Shown here in pieces: positions 1-10,900 of a stretch of 64,000 nucleotides of DNA. The notes beneath the pieces are model-generated. The model was given only the letters and a program-made list of their open reading frames with translations, made no database searches and was not told where the DNA came from. The position numbers and the translations under genes are program-made. Source of the DNA: Edaphochlamys debaryana (taxonomy: Eukaryota; Chlorophyta; Chlorophyceae; Chlamydomonadales); contig JAEHOE010000067.1 in NCBI GenBank assembly GCA_016858145.1, forward strand, positions 124,001 through 188,000, given 5' to 3'. The number at the start of each line of letters is the position of its first letter. The stretch's first letter is position 1.

Positions 1-1
1 C

Positions 2-235
2 CCCCCATCCGCCGCCGCCGCTGCCCCTGCGTCCTGGGCTCCCACTGATGGCCTCAATGGCGGCGGCGGCAGCAGGGGCTCCGGCGGCGGCGGCGGGTGG
101 GACCGCAGCAGCGACGGGGCAGCCAACAGCAACTCGAACCCCATCACCTTCCCTGGCGGAACGGGCACGGGCGGGAGGGCGGCGGGGCCTTGGGGAGGCG
201 CAGGGGCGGGCGGCTGCCCCCCTTGCAGATGTTGA
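2..235 (+). CDS. possible 3' end of an upstream gene, Gly/Asn/Ser-rich tail (partial)
   Basis: The frame starting at base 2 is open from the window edge to a TGA at 233-235. It encodes an Ala/Pro stretch, Gly runs, and a short WDRSSDG-like segment followed by an Asn/Ser-rich stretch. No domain is recognisable. The reason for taking it seriously is that similar DNA recurs near 15.02-15.09 kb, just upstream of the second pherophorin gene, in a decayed form. This suggests that the tail of the gene 5' to the pherophorin was carried along in the tandem duplication. An alternative reading is that the CAG at 226-228 is a splice acceptor and the true last exon continues in another frame. Function unknown. 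Confidence 0.35.
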   Translation, partial: PPSAAAAAPASWAPTDGLNGGGGSRGSGGGGGWDRSSDGAANSNSNPITFPGGTGTGGRAAGPWGGAGAGGCPPCRC

Positions 236-1911
236 GCGTGGGTCGAGGGATGCATGTGCCAAGCACAGCATGCGAGGCTGACATTGCCTGGCCTGCTGCT
301 GGACGATGCACGCTCGCGATCAGGGGATGTGCTGTTCTAAGTGTCTGGCAGTGTTGCCGCGTGTGTGGCGGGTTGTCCCACGCTCTGCGTGCCTTGGCCG
401 TTGGGGGTTGCGGGTGTGGGCCAGAGCAGATGCCGGCATGCACGGCTAGCTTTGCTGGCCAGCAGGCAGGTTTTCACCTGGTACATCGTCGCTCCGCTAG
501 CGAAAGATACATCTCGCAGGAAGCCAGGGAGTTGATGATGAACTATGAGACGGCAGGGCCAAAAATGCGGCGGTTAATGCGACCGACGGCGTCGGTGCGT
601 ATTTGTGTCACGAGCGCGACAATGTTCGAGACCATTGGTGGGTTTAGTGCGTGGAGGCTAGTGTGGTGGTCCAGGGAAGGGCATGGCTGGTGGTGGGTTT
701 GGAGGGGCTAGCCCCTCAAGCCTTCATACACACTCGCCCCCTTAATAACACAAGCCCTCCGCTGCTGGGCGGGGCGTCCCATTGCCGTATCATTATGAAA
801 AGGGGAGGGCATGCAGCGCAGCACGCATCTGACGGGGCGATGGGCGGGAATGGTCTCGAGAACGGTGGCGGCACGGGGTTTTACTGGGCGGGGCGGCACG
901 TACGGGGTGCGTGGGCGCACCTCGCTCCATCCCCGGCCTTCCGCGTGGCCCGCCGTGCGGGTTTGACAGAAGGGAGCTGCGCTGTGCTATGCAGACTGAT
1001 GTAGCAGTCGGAACCTTCTGCCCACGGTTGAATGAAACTGTGTTAGGTAGGCTCAAACTCGAGGATGGCGCTTGGGGCATCAACGTCGGGACCGAAGGCA
1101 GGTAAGGACAGCGGGCAGCAGACAGGACTGAGCGGTTCCTCTCCCGGTTGAAGCACCCCTTCTTTGGTTATCAGAGCACAGCGACGCAGCGCAGATACGC
1201 AGAGCGTGCGTGTCCGCGGTGTCTGGCTGGGCATTCGTCCGCGATATCGACAACAGTTGGTCGGCCTCAAGAAGCCTGTCATTCTGACCTTATGTCATTC
1301 AATGCAAGCTCAGTAGCTTCGCGTGTCTTTCCTGCAGAGTGTAGCGGGTCGAGAGTCAACGTTGTCAACATGATGTATGCTATGTGCGACTATGGGCGCT
1401 ATGGGCGTACGTACCCTGAACAAGGATCGCCCCAAGCTGTAATGCTTGCCTCTGTCTACCATAAGAGCCCTACACCTCAAGGCTGGCGACCGCAGGACAG
1501 CAGTTGGGTCAGGACCCCACCCGAAACCTTTCCGGGCCAGACGCTCAAGCCTGTTTCCAAAGCGCTGGTTGTTTATACTATTGCGCAGGGCTGACGTGAA
1601 CTTGCCCGCGTTTCAAAATTCTGGGACTCTCCTCGTACGCGTACGGTAACCAGGTGACGGGCACGCACTGCGGGGACGTATAGGAGGACGCTTGCTGATT
1701 GAAAGAGAAGCCAAGGGTGAGCACCGGTCGGTCGCTCCGGCTTCTCCGTCCTCCGCCGGTGGTCATCACGCACTCGCTCTCACCTTGAGCTCTACCGCGT
1801 CGCACACAGCAATTCGCGTGTAGCGCCAGGCGTACTCCTAGCACGAGAAAGAGCATCACGCTGCCTCTCGGCTGCGCGCTGTCACACGGCGGGGGGCGGC
1901 TGAGCGCGAGG
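236..1911. other. intergenic region and promoter of pherophorin-like gene 1
   Basis: No convincing coding sequence is seen on either strand, because the short open frames lack paralogue conservation. The last 700 bases or so (about 1170-1900) are recognisably related to 15540-16260 upstream of the second pherophorin gene. The shared TTGGGTCAGGACCCC block occurs at about 1505 and 15843. The promoter was therefore duplicated with the gene. No clear TATA box was identified. Confidence 0.6.
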
Positions 1912-4900
1912 ATGGTCATGGTGGGGGCTCCCTGGCGAACGCTGGCCCTGGCGGCCTCGCTTATCGTCCTACATGTATCTTCTTCGAGGGCTCTCGGGGG
2001 TCTGAAGCCGCTCGGTGAGGTTGTTCGCGGGGGTAACTGGGCGCATGCTGGGCGCGCGAGCTTCGGCCTCCAGCCCGCGTTTGCTGTCAGGGTCTTCAGG
2101 GACGGGACAGGGAGTAGGTGCGTGCAACCCAGTGATGCTCCAATCGCTTCAGGCACTGTCGCCTTCCCAACGGCTTGCGTCGCTGTCCTCCCGCCACCCT
2201 CAGGCGGGCATCGTCGCAGCCTCCAAGCCGACGAGTTCCCCGGGACACTCCCCGCAGCTGAGGACTCAACATGCCGGTGGGTCTCACGTGACGACCCGCT
2301 GTCCACTCCTCGGCGTATTACTAGGGCGTGACCTGGTGGAACGGGGGCGATCCGCTCACCGGCTTTCCAACTCTGAAGCCAATATTGCTCTGCCCTTCCA
2401 CGCCCCACGTTGGGCACTTTGCGCATAACCTCCACCGTTGGCTGAGGCAGGCAGCAGATTGTCCACTCGTCCGATCTTTGCTAACACCTCTGTCACACGC
2501 TGCCGGCTCTCCCCTCACCGTCCGGTTCCCCTTGCCTTCCCCCCTCCCGCTCCCCACGCATGATTACTCCTCCGCGCAGGGTTGTAGATCCGAACGGGAA
2601 CCTGGTGACACTGCTGCGGCTGGGTGACGTCACGTACGGGCAGCAGTACGATTACGGTTAGTGTGACAGCGGCGGCTCCACGGGGACGAACTGTTGGGAT
2701 ACTGGGAGGTCAGGCGCGCTGGTGACAAGGAGCAGGGGGGGAGAGGTCCCTCGCTGATCCGATCAGCTGGTGAGTCACCAGCTCCACCCTCCCTCCTTGC
2801 GCCCTGTCCCACCTTCTGCTGCGCAGGCAGCTACTGGGCCCGCATCAACGGAGATAAGCTGGAGCTGCTGTACTACACCAATGTGGTACCGTCCGGAAGC
2901 TCATTGACGTACAGTGAGTGTCAGGGCGGTGGGGCGGTCGGCAGTGGAGTGCCAGCGGTGAGGCTTTTGGCCTTTCAGTTGCGAAACGACAGGAGGCGCG
3001 GAGGCACCCGGCGGGTCCGGGTGCGGGCCGGAGGGGGGGTGGTTCAGGCGGCACGGGCCGTTGGAATAGAATTGGAAAGCCCGTCGGACGGGGGCGGGAG
3101 GGGGTCCTGCTGGTCCTGGTCTTGGGCTTGGTGTCCATGCCGACCAGTGACCCGTGTTGCAAGGATTGCTTCCTTGACGGATCCGAGTTGCATCAAGTTA
3201 GATAGCAGGATCGCGCTCAGTCCGGGCTTTAGCTCGTGAGGTTTGGCCGGAGTCGGCACCACAACATCCCTGACAACATCCTCGACAGCTGCGCTGGAAG
3301 CTTGACGGAATTGCCTCGCGCGTAGATATAAAATGTAGTTCAGATTACGGAGGGGATAATCTCATCGCTCCTCGGGCTACGGGTGCAAGTTGGCGCAACC
3401 GCGTTCCCAACTCAACAGTTCGCACCGGGCCGTTGGATCAAGAGCTGCCGGTGGGGCTTCAAGGGGAGGTACACAGGCCAGTGCGTACACGCACGTCTTT
3501 GATGTGAGGTGCAACCGATTGCCTGATTCGGAAAGGGAGGGGGAAGGTCCGAGGGCTGTCACAGCGTGAATGGTGGGTTCGTGCCGAACCCATCGCGAGG
3601 ACACACCCGTCCGCCAGCGTTGTGCATTGGCCTGGACCTCTCGCATAGTATAGAGGGAAGTAAAAGCAACACCTTTGTAGCCTTCGGGCTGTCCAGGGTT
3701 CAGCGCGGCGGCGATCGCCCGGGAATCCGCACCGTGCACCGTGTTCTCCTCGTGACTTGCTCATTCGAAGATGAACTATGCTGAGAGCAAACCATGACTA
3801 TGTTGGAGTCGAGGCTGCACAACGCCACATCCCTGACCACGGGGGCCGCATTCGCCACAACACTTTTGAGTAGAGCCATATGCGGGGTTCCTTTGAAGGC
3901 CTGCTAGCGGGGCAGTTGGGGCAAGCTTATATGCACGACAGAACTGCAGGCAGGTTTAGGAAAGGGCGGGGCGGTCCATGGCAAGCATGGCAAGCATGGG
4001 TCAGGGCAGGTGTTCGAGCCCTGGCCCATCAGCTCGCTTTCTCTCAGAACATCGTTCTGCAACCCCTCCCCTACCGGGGCCGTCCCCTGTGGCCGCCATC
4101 ATCCTCATTTCCCCCTCGCCCCTGCCCCGCCTTGCGCCCCCCTGACTACTGGACCGACTACCAGGCCTTCCTCGCCGCCATCAAGTCGCCCCTGGCCGAC
4201 CCGAGCAACACGTGCTCCAGGCCCCCCCCTGGACGTGAGCCCTGGGTTGGAGCGCACTCCGCAGCAGCTAGATTTTGGAAAAGTTCACGGGGGAGCACGT
4301 GGTAATTGGTGAGGGCTGCAATGTCCGCGGAGGGCTGGCCCCGAACCAGCCACCGACATGTCGTGCTGGCCTCATGAGCTAGCCCCTCGTGCCCTTCCCT
4401 GCGCCCCGCAGAGGAGCTCTCGCAGGACACCTCGGGAACCCAGGTCCAGAACGTGTCCCTGAACGTGTGGGGCCTGGTGCAGCAGGATGACACATGTACG
4501 ACGAATCACACGGTGTACACCATGATGCACGTGGATCTGGTGAGGATCTGGAATCGGAAGCCGAGGAGCTGGATTGGGAGGGGCCAGAGCGGCAAACCTG
4601 GATCCCAGAGTGCTCTGGTGGGAGCGGAAAGCGGAGGCCGTTCGACTGGAGGGGGACTTGGGCTCATGGCCATGACCATATTCGCATAGGTGCAAGGTCT
4701 CGACGGGACTCATGCACGGAGGACGCCCCAGCTGGGGCCTGGGTTAACAGGCAAAGCCTTCTCCCTAGCGCACCGACCCTCGCCTCCCTCAACCTCCCAC
4801 AGACACCGGGTGCGCCAGCGGCGCTGGCCGGTACCAATCAGACATCGTACGCTGCGTGCATTCTGGTGTCGGGCGCTGCGGCCATTGGCAGCGATGCGCC

Positions 4901-7900
4901 GGACATTTGCCCAGTCAGCCAAACCAACGGCTGGTTTGGGTGGTGCAATTTTGCCGTCAAGTGTGAGTATGTCTGTATTGTGGGCGGGAATGGGGGGCAA
5001 GCTTGGTGAAGGGACACTCAGGCGAACTTGCCCAGGACTTCCCAGGAGTCCCTCCGTCTATCCCGCCACACCTACCTCACCCGCCGCCTTGTGCCCCTCC
5101 GCCCCGGTCCCCACAGGCGGCTGCTACGACCCACCGCCTCCCTCGCCGCCCTCCCCCGCGCCTCCGCCGCCGCCCTGCGGGTTCCGTGTCGACGGGCAGA
5201 TCGTGTACAGCGTCACTGGGGATCTGTACGGCGATTTTGGCGTGGTCGGCCCCGCGTCTTGGGGGACTGGGACCATCCTGCTTTCGGGCGGACGCCTCAT
5301 CATCACGCTGCAAGTGGCGGACTGGACTGCTTTCAACACGGAGGTGTTTTCTAATTATGTTCATTACGACATCTTCAAGACTCGCGGAGACTTCATTCGC
5401 GAGTACTCATTCGACAATGGAGGCGGGCGGCGCTGCAGCGCTAACTTTGAGTGGTCCATGCAAGGGTTTGAGACCGTTGCGAACAGAGAGAACGTGGTGA
5501 GTGCGGCACGTCGGGGTTGGCCTGCGCCGGGGCCTGTCTCTTGCCTGAGCCTCACAACCTTCAAGAGCCTGCTTCACCTCAACCCGTCCCGCTCCTCGCC
5601 GTCAATCCCGCATCGCAGACCATCAGCATCGATCTGGACACCTTCCTAACCGCCAGTGACTGTTTGACGGATCTTCATGTGGTCGTGCGGGCCCCCATGG
5701 TGCGCGGGGTCGAGAAGGCAGGGGGCAGGGACTGGGGTGCTTCTGAGGGTGGCGTCACGTCAGTTGCCTCGTCAGCTGCATGCAGCGGTTGACGTTGGAG
5801 AGGCGGGCGCATCCATATTCCCAGCAGCTCGCTCCCACCTTGCACCATTCTCGCTTCTTACCCTCGACCCTCTCGCCTCTTTCCCTCTCCCCGTTCCCCC
5901 TGGCAGATCGTGAACCAAGTTTCAAGGGTGGCGTATCTGTCGTTCGGGGCTGACACTGTCGTGGATCCACAGCTGACTCCCCCCTTGCTGCAAGACTTCT
6001 GCCCCGCCACGGTCAGCGGTGACGACCCCTTCGCCTACGTGCGGGTCGAGCTGGACTGCCCCCAGTGCGTGGGCAACCCGCCCCCCTCGCCACCCGCTCC
6101 TCCGGCGCCGCCCAGCCCCTGCCTGTTCCAGCTGAGCAATGGCAGCGTATCGAGCCGACTCGACGCCCAACTGCTGACTTCTAGCAACACGAACGTGGCG
6201 AAGCAGGTCACGATGTCGCTGGAGGGCGACAACCTGGTGGTCAGGTGGGTGTGATAGGAGCGATAAGTGCAGACTATGAGGCGGATGGGTGAGCAACTCG
6301 TGCTTGATGAACGGCTATCTTGGGACGATGACAGCACTTGGCTGTGGGCGGTTGTGAGAGCAGGGTGGAGTAGGCCTGGCTGGGGCGCTAGATACGTACG
6401 ATGCGTTGCTGGGGTAGCTGGGCCTGAGTAGCTTGACAATCCCCTGCCTCCTCCCTCCCACGCACGCTGGCGGTTCTCAATCATCTCTCGCTACGTCCGC
6501 AGGGTGACTGTGGACCCCAGCGAGATGGCATACCCGTGAGCGTGTGCGCGCAGGGTTTCTGAGTTAGCTGGATGGCATGGCTTGGGTGTTGTGAAGCGTA
6601 CGTACCCAGCTTCCTGCTGCTGCACCGCCGCTTCCAGTCGCTGCTCTTCCACGCTGATGACCCTTTGACTGCTGACCTTTGTTGCACGTGTCCCGCCTTG
6701 CCCCATCCACACAGCGACGAGGTCTACTCATGGGACGCCTACTCCTCGTGGGCGGCCTTTGAGAAAGACTACGTGTTCTACGTCACGTCGCAGGACGACG
6801 GGGCGCGGTACAGCTATTGCCGAGCGCGCCCCTGGGGCGACCCCATGCAGAATTCTGAAGTTCCCCTGCCGGACCTTTACACCCCTCCTGGAGGCTTCTA
6901 CGAGGTCCTTAACCCCACGCAGACGCTGATCTTCCCGCTCAGGTAATTGAGAGGCTTCGAGGAGTAGGGCACGCACGCTGAGCACGGGACACGTCAGGGA
7001 GATGCAAGGCCCGGGGTCATCGTCGGGCCTGGCAAGCTAGCTGGGTGCATCACTCTCTCGGCGTGACCTGATGAGCCTGGGTTTAAGCGCGGACTTGCGA
7101 TGACCGCTTTCCGCCCCCTCCCTCCCTTCACCCTCCCCTCCGCCCTCCCCCCACCTGGCGCTCCGAGTCCGAGGGCCAGTGCACCTCCATGGGCATACTC
7201 GTGCTCAACATCACCGTCTCAGGGGTGAGACGCGCGTTTGCGGGGTACAGCAGGCTCATGTGAAGGGAGCGTGCACTGCCTTTTGTTTTAGAACTGCCTA
7301 AAGCAAAGGGTAGGTGCGATGGGCGCATGCACACCTGCCACCCAATCACATACTGGGGACGAACCAACACCCACAACAAAGTTAAACCGGTGTCGGTCCT
7401 TGCAGGAGTCCTACCTGTCCCTGAACGGTGCGGCTGTCAACGAACAAGTCAACACATTGTTCGACCGGTTTGGGTGTGCGGCGCGCAGCCCCTTCGCCTA
7501 CGCTCAGTTCGATCTGGCCTGCGGCTGCCAGCCGCCCAACGCGCCGCCGCCACCTCCCAACCACCCGCCGCCACCTGAGGCGCCTCCTCCTCCGCCTCCC
7601 GAGAACCCACCCCCACCGCCTCCCGAGAACCCGCCCCCACCGCCTGCCGAGAACCCGCCTCCTCCTCCTCCCGAGAACCCGCCCCCACCGCCCCCCGAGA
7701 ACCCGCCCCCACCGCCCCCCGAGAACCCGCGTCCTCCTCCTCCCGAGAACCCACCGCCGCCGCCGCCCGAGAACCCTCCCCCACCGCCTCCCGAGACCCC
7801 ACCGCCGCCGCCTCCCGAGAACCCGCCTCCTCCTCCTCCCGAGAACCCACCGCCGCCGCCACCCGAGAACCCGCCCCCACCGCCTCCCGAAAACCCGCCT

Positions 7901-10900
7901 CCTCCTCCTCCCGAGAACCCGCCCCCACCGCCTCCCGAGAACCCGCCCCCGCCGCCTCCCGAGAACCCTCCTCCTCCTCCTCCCGAGAACCCACCGCCGC
8001 CGCCACCCGAGAACCCGCCCCCACCGCCTCCCGAGAACCCGCCTCCTCCTCCTCCCGAGAACCCGCCCCCACCGCCTCCCGAGAACCCGCCCCCACCGCC
8101 TCCCGAGAACCCGCCGCCACCTCCTCCCGAGAACCCGCCCCCACCGCCCCCCGAGAACCCGCCCCCACCGCCCCCCGAGAACCCGCCTCCTCCTCCTCCC
8201 GAGAACCCACCGCCGCCGCCGCCCGAGAGCCCTCCCCCACCGCCTCCCGAGACCCCACCGCCGCCGCCTCCCGAGAACCCGCCTCCTCCTCCTCCCGAGA
8301 ACCCACCGCCGCCGCCGCCCGAGAACCCGCCCCCACCGCCTGCCGAGAACCCGCCTCCTCCTCCTCCCGAGAACCCACCGCCGCCGCCACCCGAGAACCC
8401 GCCCCCACCGCCTCCCGAAAACCCGCCTCCTCCTCCTCCCGAGAACCCGCCCCCACCGCCTCCCGAGAACCCGCCCCCACCGCCTCCCGAGAACCCGCCG
8501 CCACCTCCTCCCGAGAACCCGCCCCCGCCGCCTCCCAACGCGCCCCCACCGCCTCCGCCCGGCGTGCCCACTGGTTGCCGATGCCCTGAGGCAATGATCA
8601 CGGAGTACGAGTGGACACATTTCAACAGTCGGCGTCGGCTGCAAGAAGGGGCCATGCCTGCGCGTACTGCGCGCAGCCGGGTTCTTCAGGATGCTGAGTC
8701 CCTGGTCCGTATCGAGGTGGCGGTGCCAAACTGGCGTGGCCCCGACTACTGGAGGACGCTTCAGCTTGCTGTCTACTACCCTTCGTTTGTGAGTTCCCTG
8801 AACCAGGGGGAAATACTGTGCCTAAAATCTGGGGTCCGGCGCCCTCCAAAGAGTCCAGCCTGTCATGGCCTAGTCAAGCTCGCATGCACCCGCCCGCCGC
8901 ACGCCACTCGGCCTTTACTCATCCCGAGTCAGCTGCTGACAATTCCCCTCCCCGTGCGCTGGTGGTCCGCAGGCATTCGTACCTTTCGCAGTCTACCAAT
9001 CTTGGGCCCATTTGCCGGGCGACTCCTTTGATCTTGCCAGCGGCATGACCCCATCGATCACCGAGCATGGGTCCTACTACATGGTGGTGAGCGGGGCAGG
9101 GCAGGGGGCGTGGGCGGGGATGGGCAGGGACTGGCAACCTGCACATGTGCTCCTCATTGCCTTCCCTTCCTTCTGCGCTTACCCCGTAGAGGTCCCAGCC
9201 AGTGCCCTCTTGCTCCTCACTCTTTACCTGGCGCTCTCCCCCACCCCCTTTCAGGTCGTGACTTTTAGTGCCTCGAACGGGGGCGACACAGGCGGTGCAT
9301 ATACCCTGGTCGACACATCTTCGGGGATTGCTCTTGATTTCCAGGCGTACGGCAATCTTGAGTACTACAGGGATGTCGCTGCAGCCGACGGGCCCGCAGC
9401 AGGCAAGTACCCTTCCGCTTCCAAGCTTGGTGGCCCGTCTCTGTAGGCTTAGAATGCCACCTCCTCATATCTCTCCTCGCCCTTCCGTTGTCTCCTGTCA
9501 AACTCACAGGAAGGAAGCCCCGTTTCACCGTCATTGCACGCGACTTCTACAACACGAACCAGCGCACCGGCGCTGGCCGCTCCAACGCTGACGGCGAGTG
9601 GAGCTGGTCCTCTGGAATTCCCAACTACGGTCAAGCGGGTATTGAGTACCTGTCCGCTCCCGAGTTCGACTGCGAGTGCAGCCCCAAGTCGCCCCCTCCA
9701 CCGCCAAAAACGCCGCCACCACCTCCTCCCGAGAACCCACCGCCGCCACCTCCCGATACCCCGCCTCCTCCTCCTCCAGAGAACCCGCCCCCGCCCCCGC
9801 CAGAGAATCCGCCGCCACCGCCCCCCGAGAACCCGCCGCCGCCCCCTCCCGAGAACCCCCCCCCCACCGCCTACCGAGAACCCGCCCCCACCGCCTCCCG
9901 AGAACCCACCGCCACCGCCTCCCGAGAACCCGCCCCCACCGCCTCCCGAGAACCCGCCTCCTCCTCCTCCCAAGAACCCACCGCCACCGCCTCCCGGGAC
10001 CCCGCCCCCACCGCCTCCCAATGCCCCGCCGCCTCCTCCTCCCGAGAACCCACCGCCACCCCCTCCCAGTACCCCGCCCCCACCACCTCCAGGGAACCCA
10101 CCTCCCCCGCCCGATGCTCCTCCCCCCGCCTCCTCCTGACAACCCTCCACCCCCGCCTCCTGACGTGCCTCCTCCCCAACCGCCCAACGCTCCTCCTGCC
10201 CCTCCGCCGGAGGCCCCTCCCCCGCCGCCGCCCAACGCCCCTCCTCCCCCTCCCCCCGACACCCCTCCTCCCCCACCTCCCAACGCCCCTCCTCCCCCAC
10301 CTCCCAACGCCCCTCCGCCCCCACCTCCCAACACACCACCACCACCTCCCCCAAACACGCCGCCCCCGCCTCCACCCGGCGTGCCGCCTCCAGACTTCTG
10401 CGACAGCTGCGCAAAGATCACCATCAAGCCGCCTGCATCGATGCCAGCGGGAACGTCGCTCACCTTTACACAGGCGATGTGCGAGGACCTTGCGAATACC
10501 ATCAGCACGTCGATGTCTGAAATGGCGAGCTCGGGAAACTCCACTATCACTCTGAATTTCACGCTCAGCGAGTGCTTCACAGACTCAGATCCCGCCAACA
10601 GCGTCTTCCCCTTTGTGACTGTTTGCGGTCAGTTCTTGACGCAAGCTGATGGGCGCAGGCTCAATGAGGTGATTCAGACCAAGCTCCCGGAATGGGTCGA
10701 TGAGGTGATCGCCAAGTTCAACGCGATTTTGGGTCGCCACCGCCGCACACTGCTCCAGACAGCGGACTGCGGTGCTGTGCTTGGAGGCTACGCAATTACA
10801 GCCCAGATGACGGACTCTTCTGGAGGCCCGGGCTGCGTGCAAGGCTCTTTCACGAGGGAGTGCGGCAGTCGTCCTCCGCCCGGCCAGCCTCCCCAGAAGC

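Noticed and set aside
7504..8655. Long minus-strand open frame of GGGGGGFSG repeats opposite exon 13
   Set aside because: It is the mirror of the Pro6-Glu-Asn array. A stop-free antisense frame is forced by the repeat composition, and it has no conserved ends.
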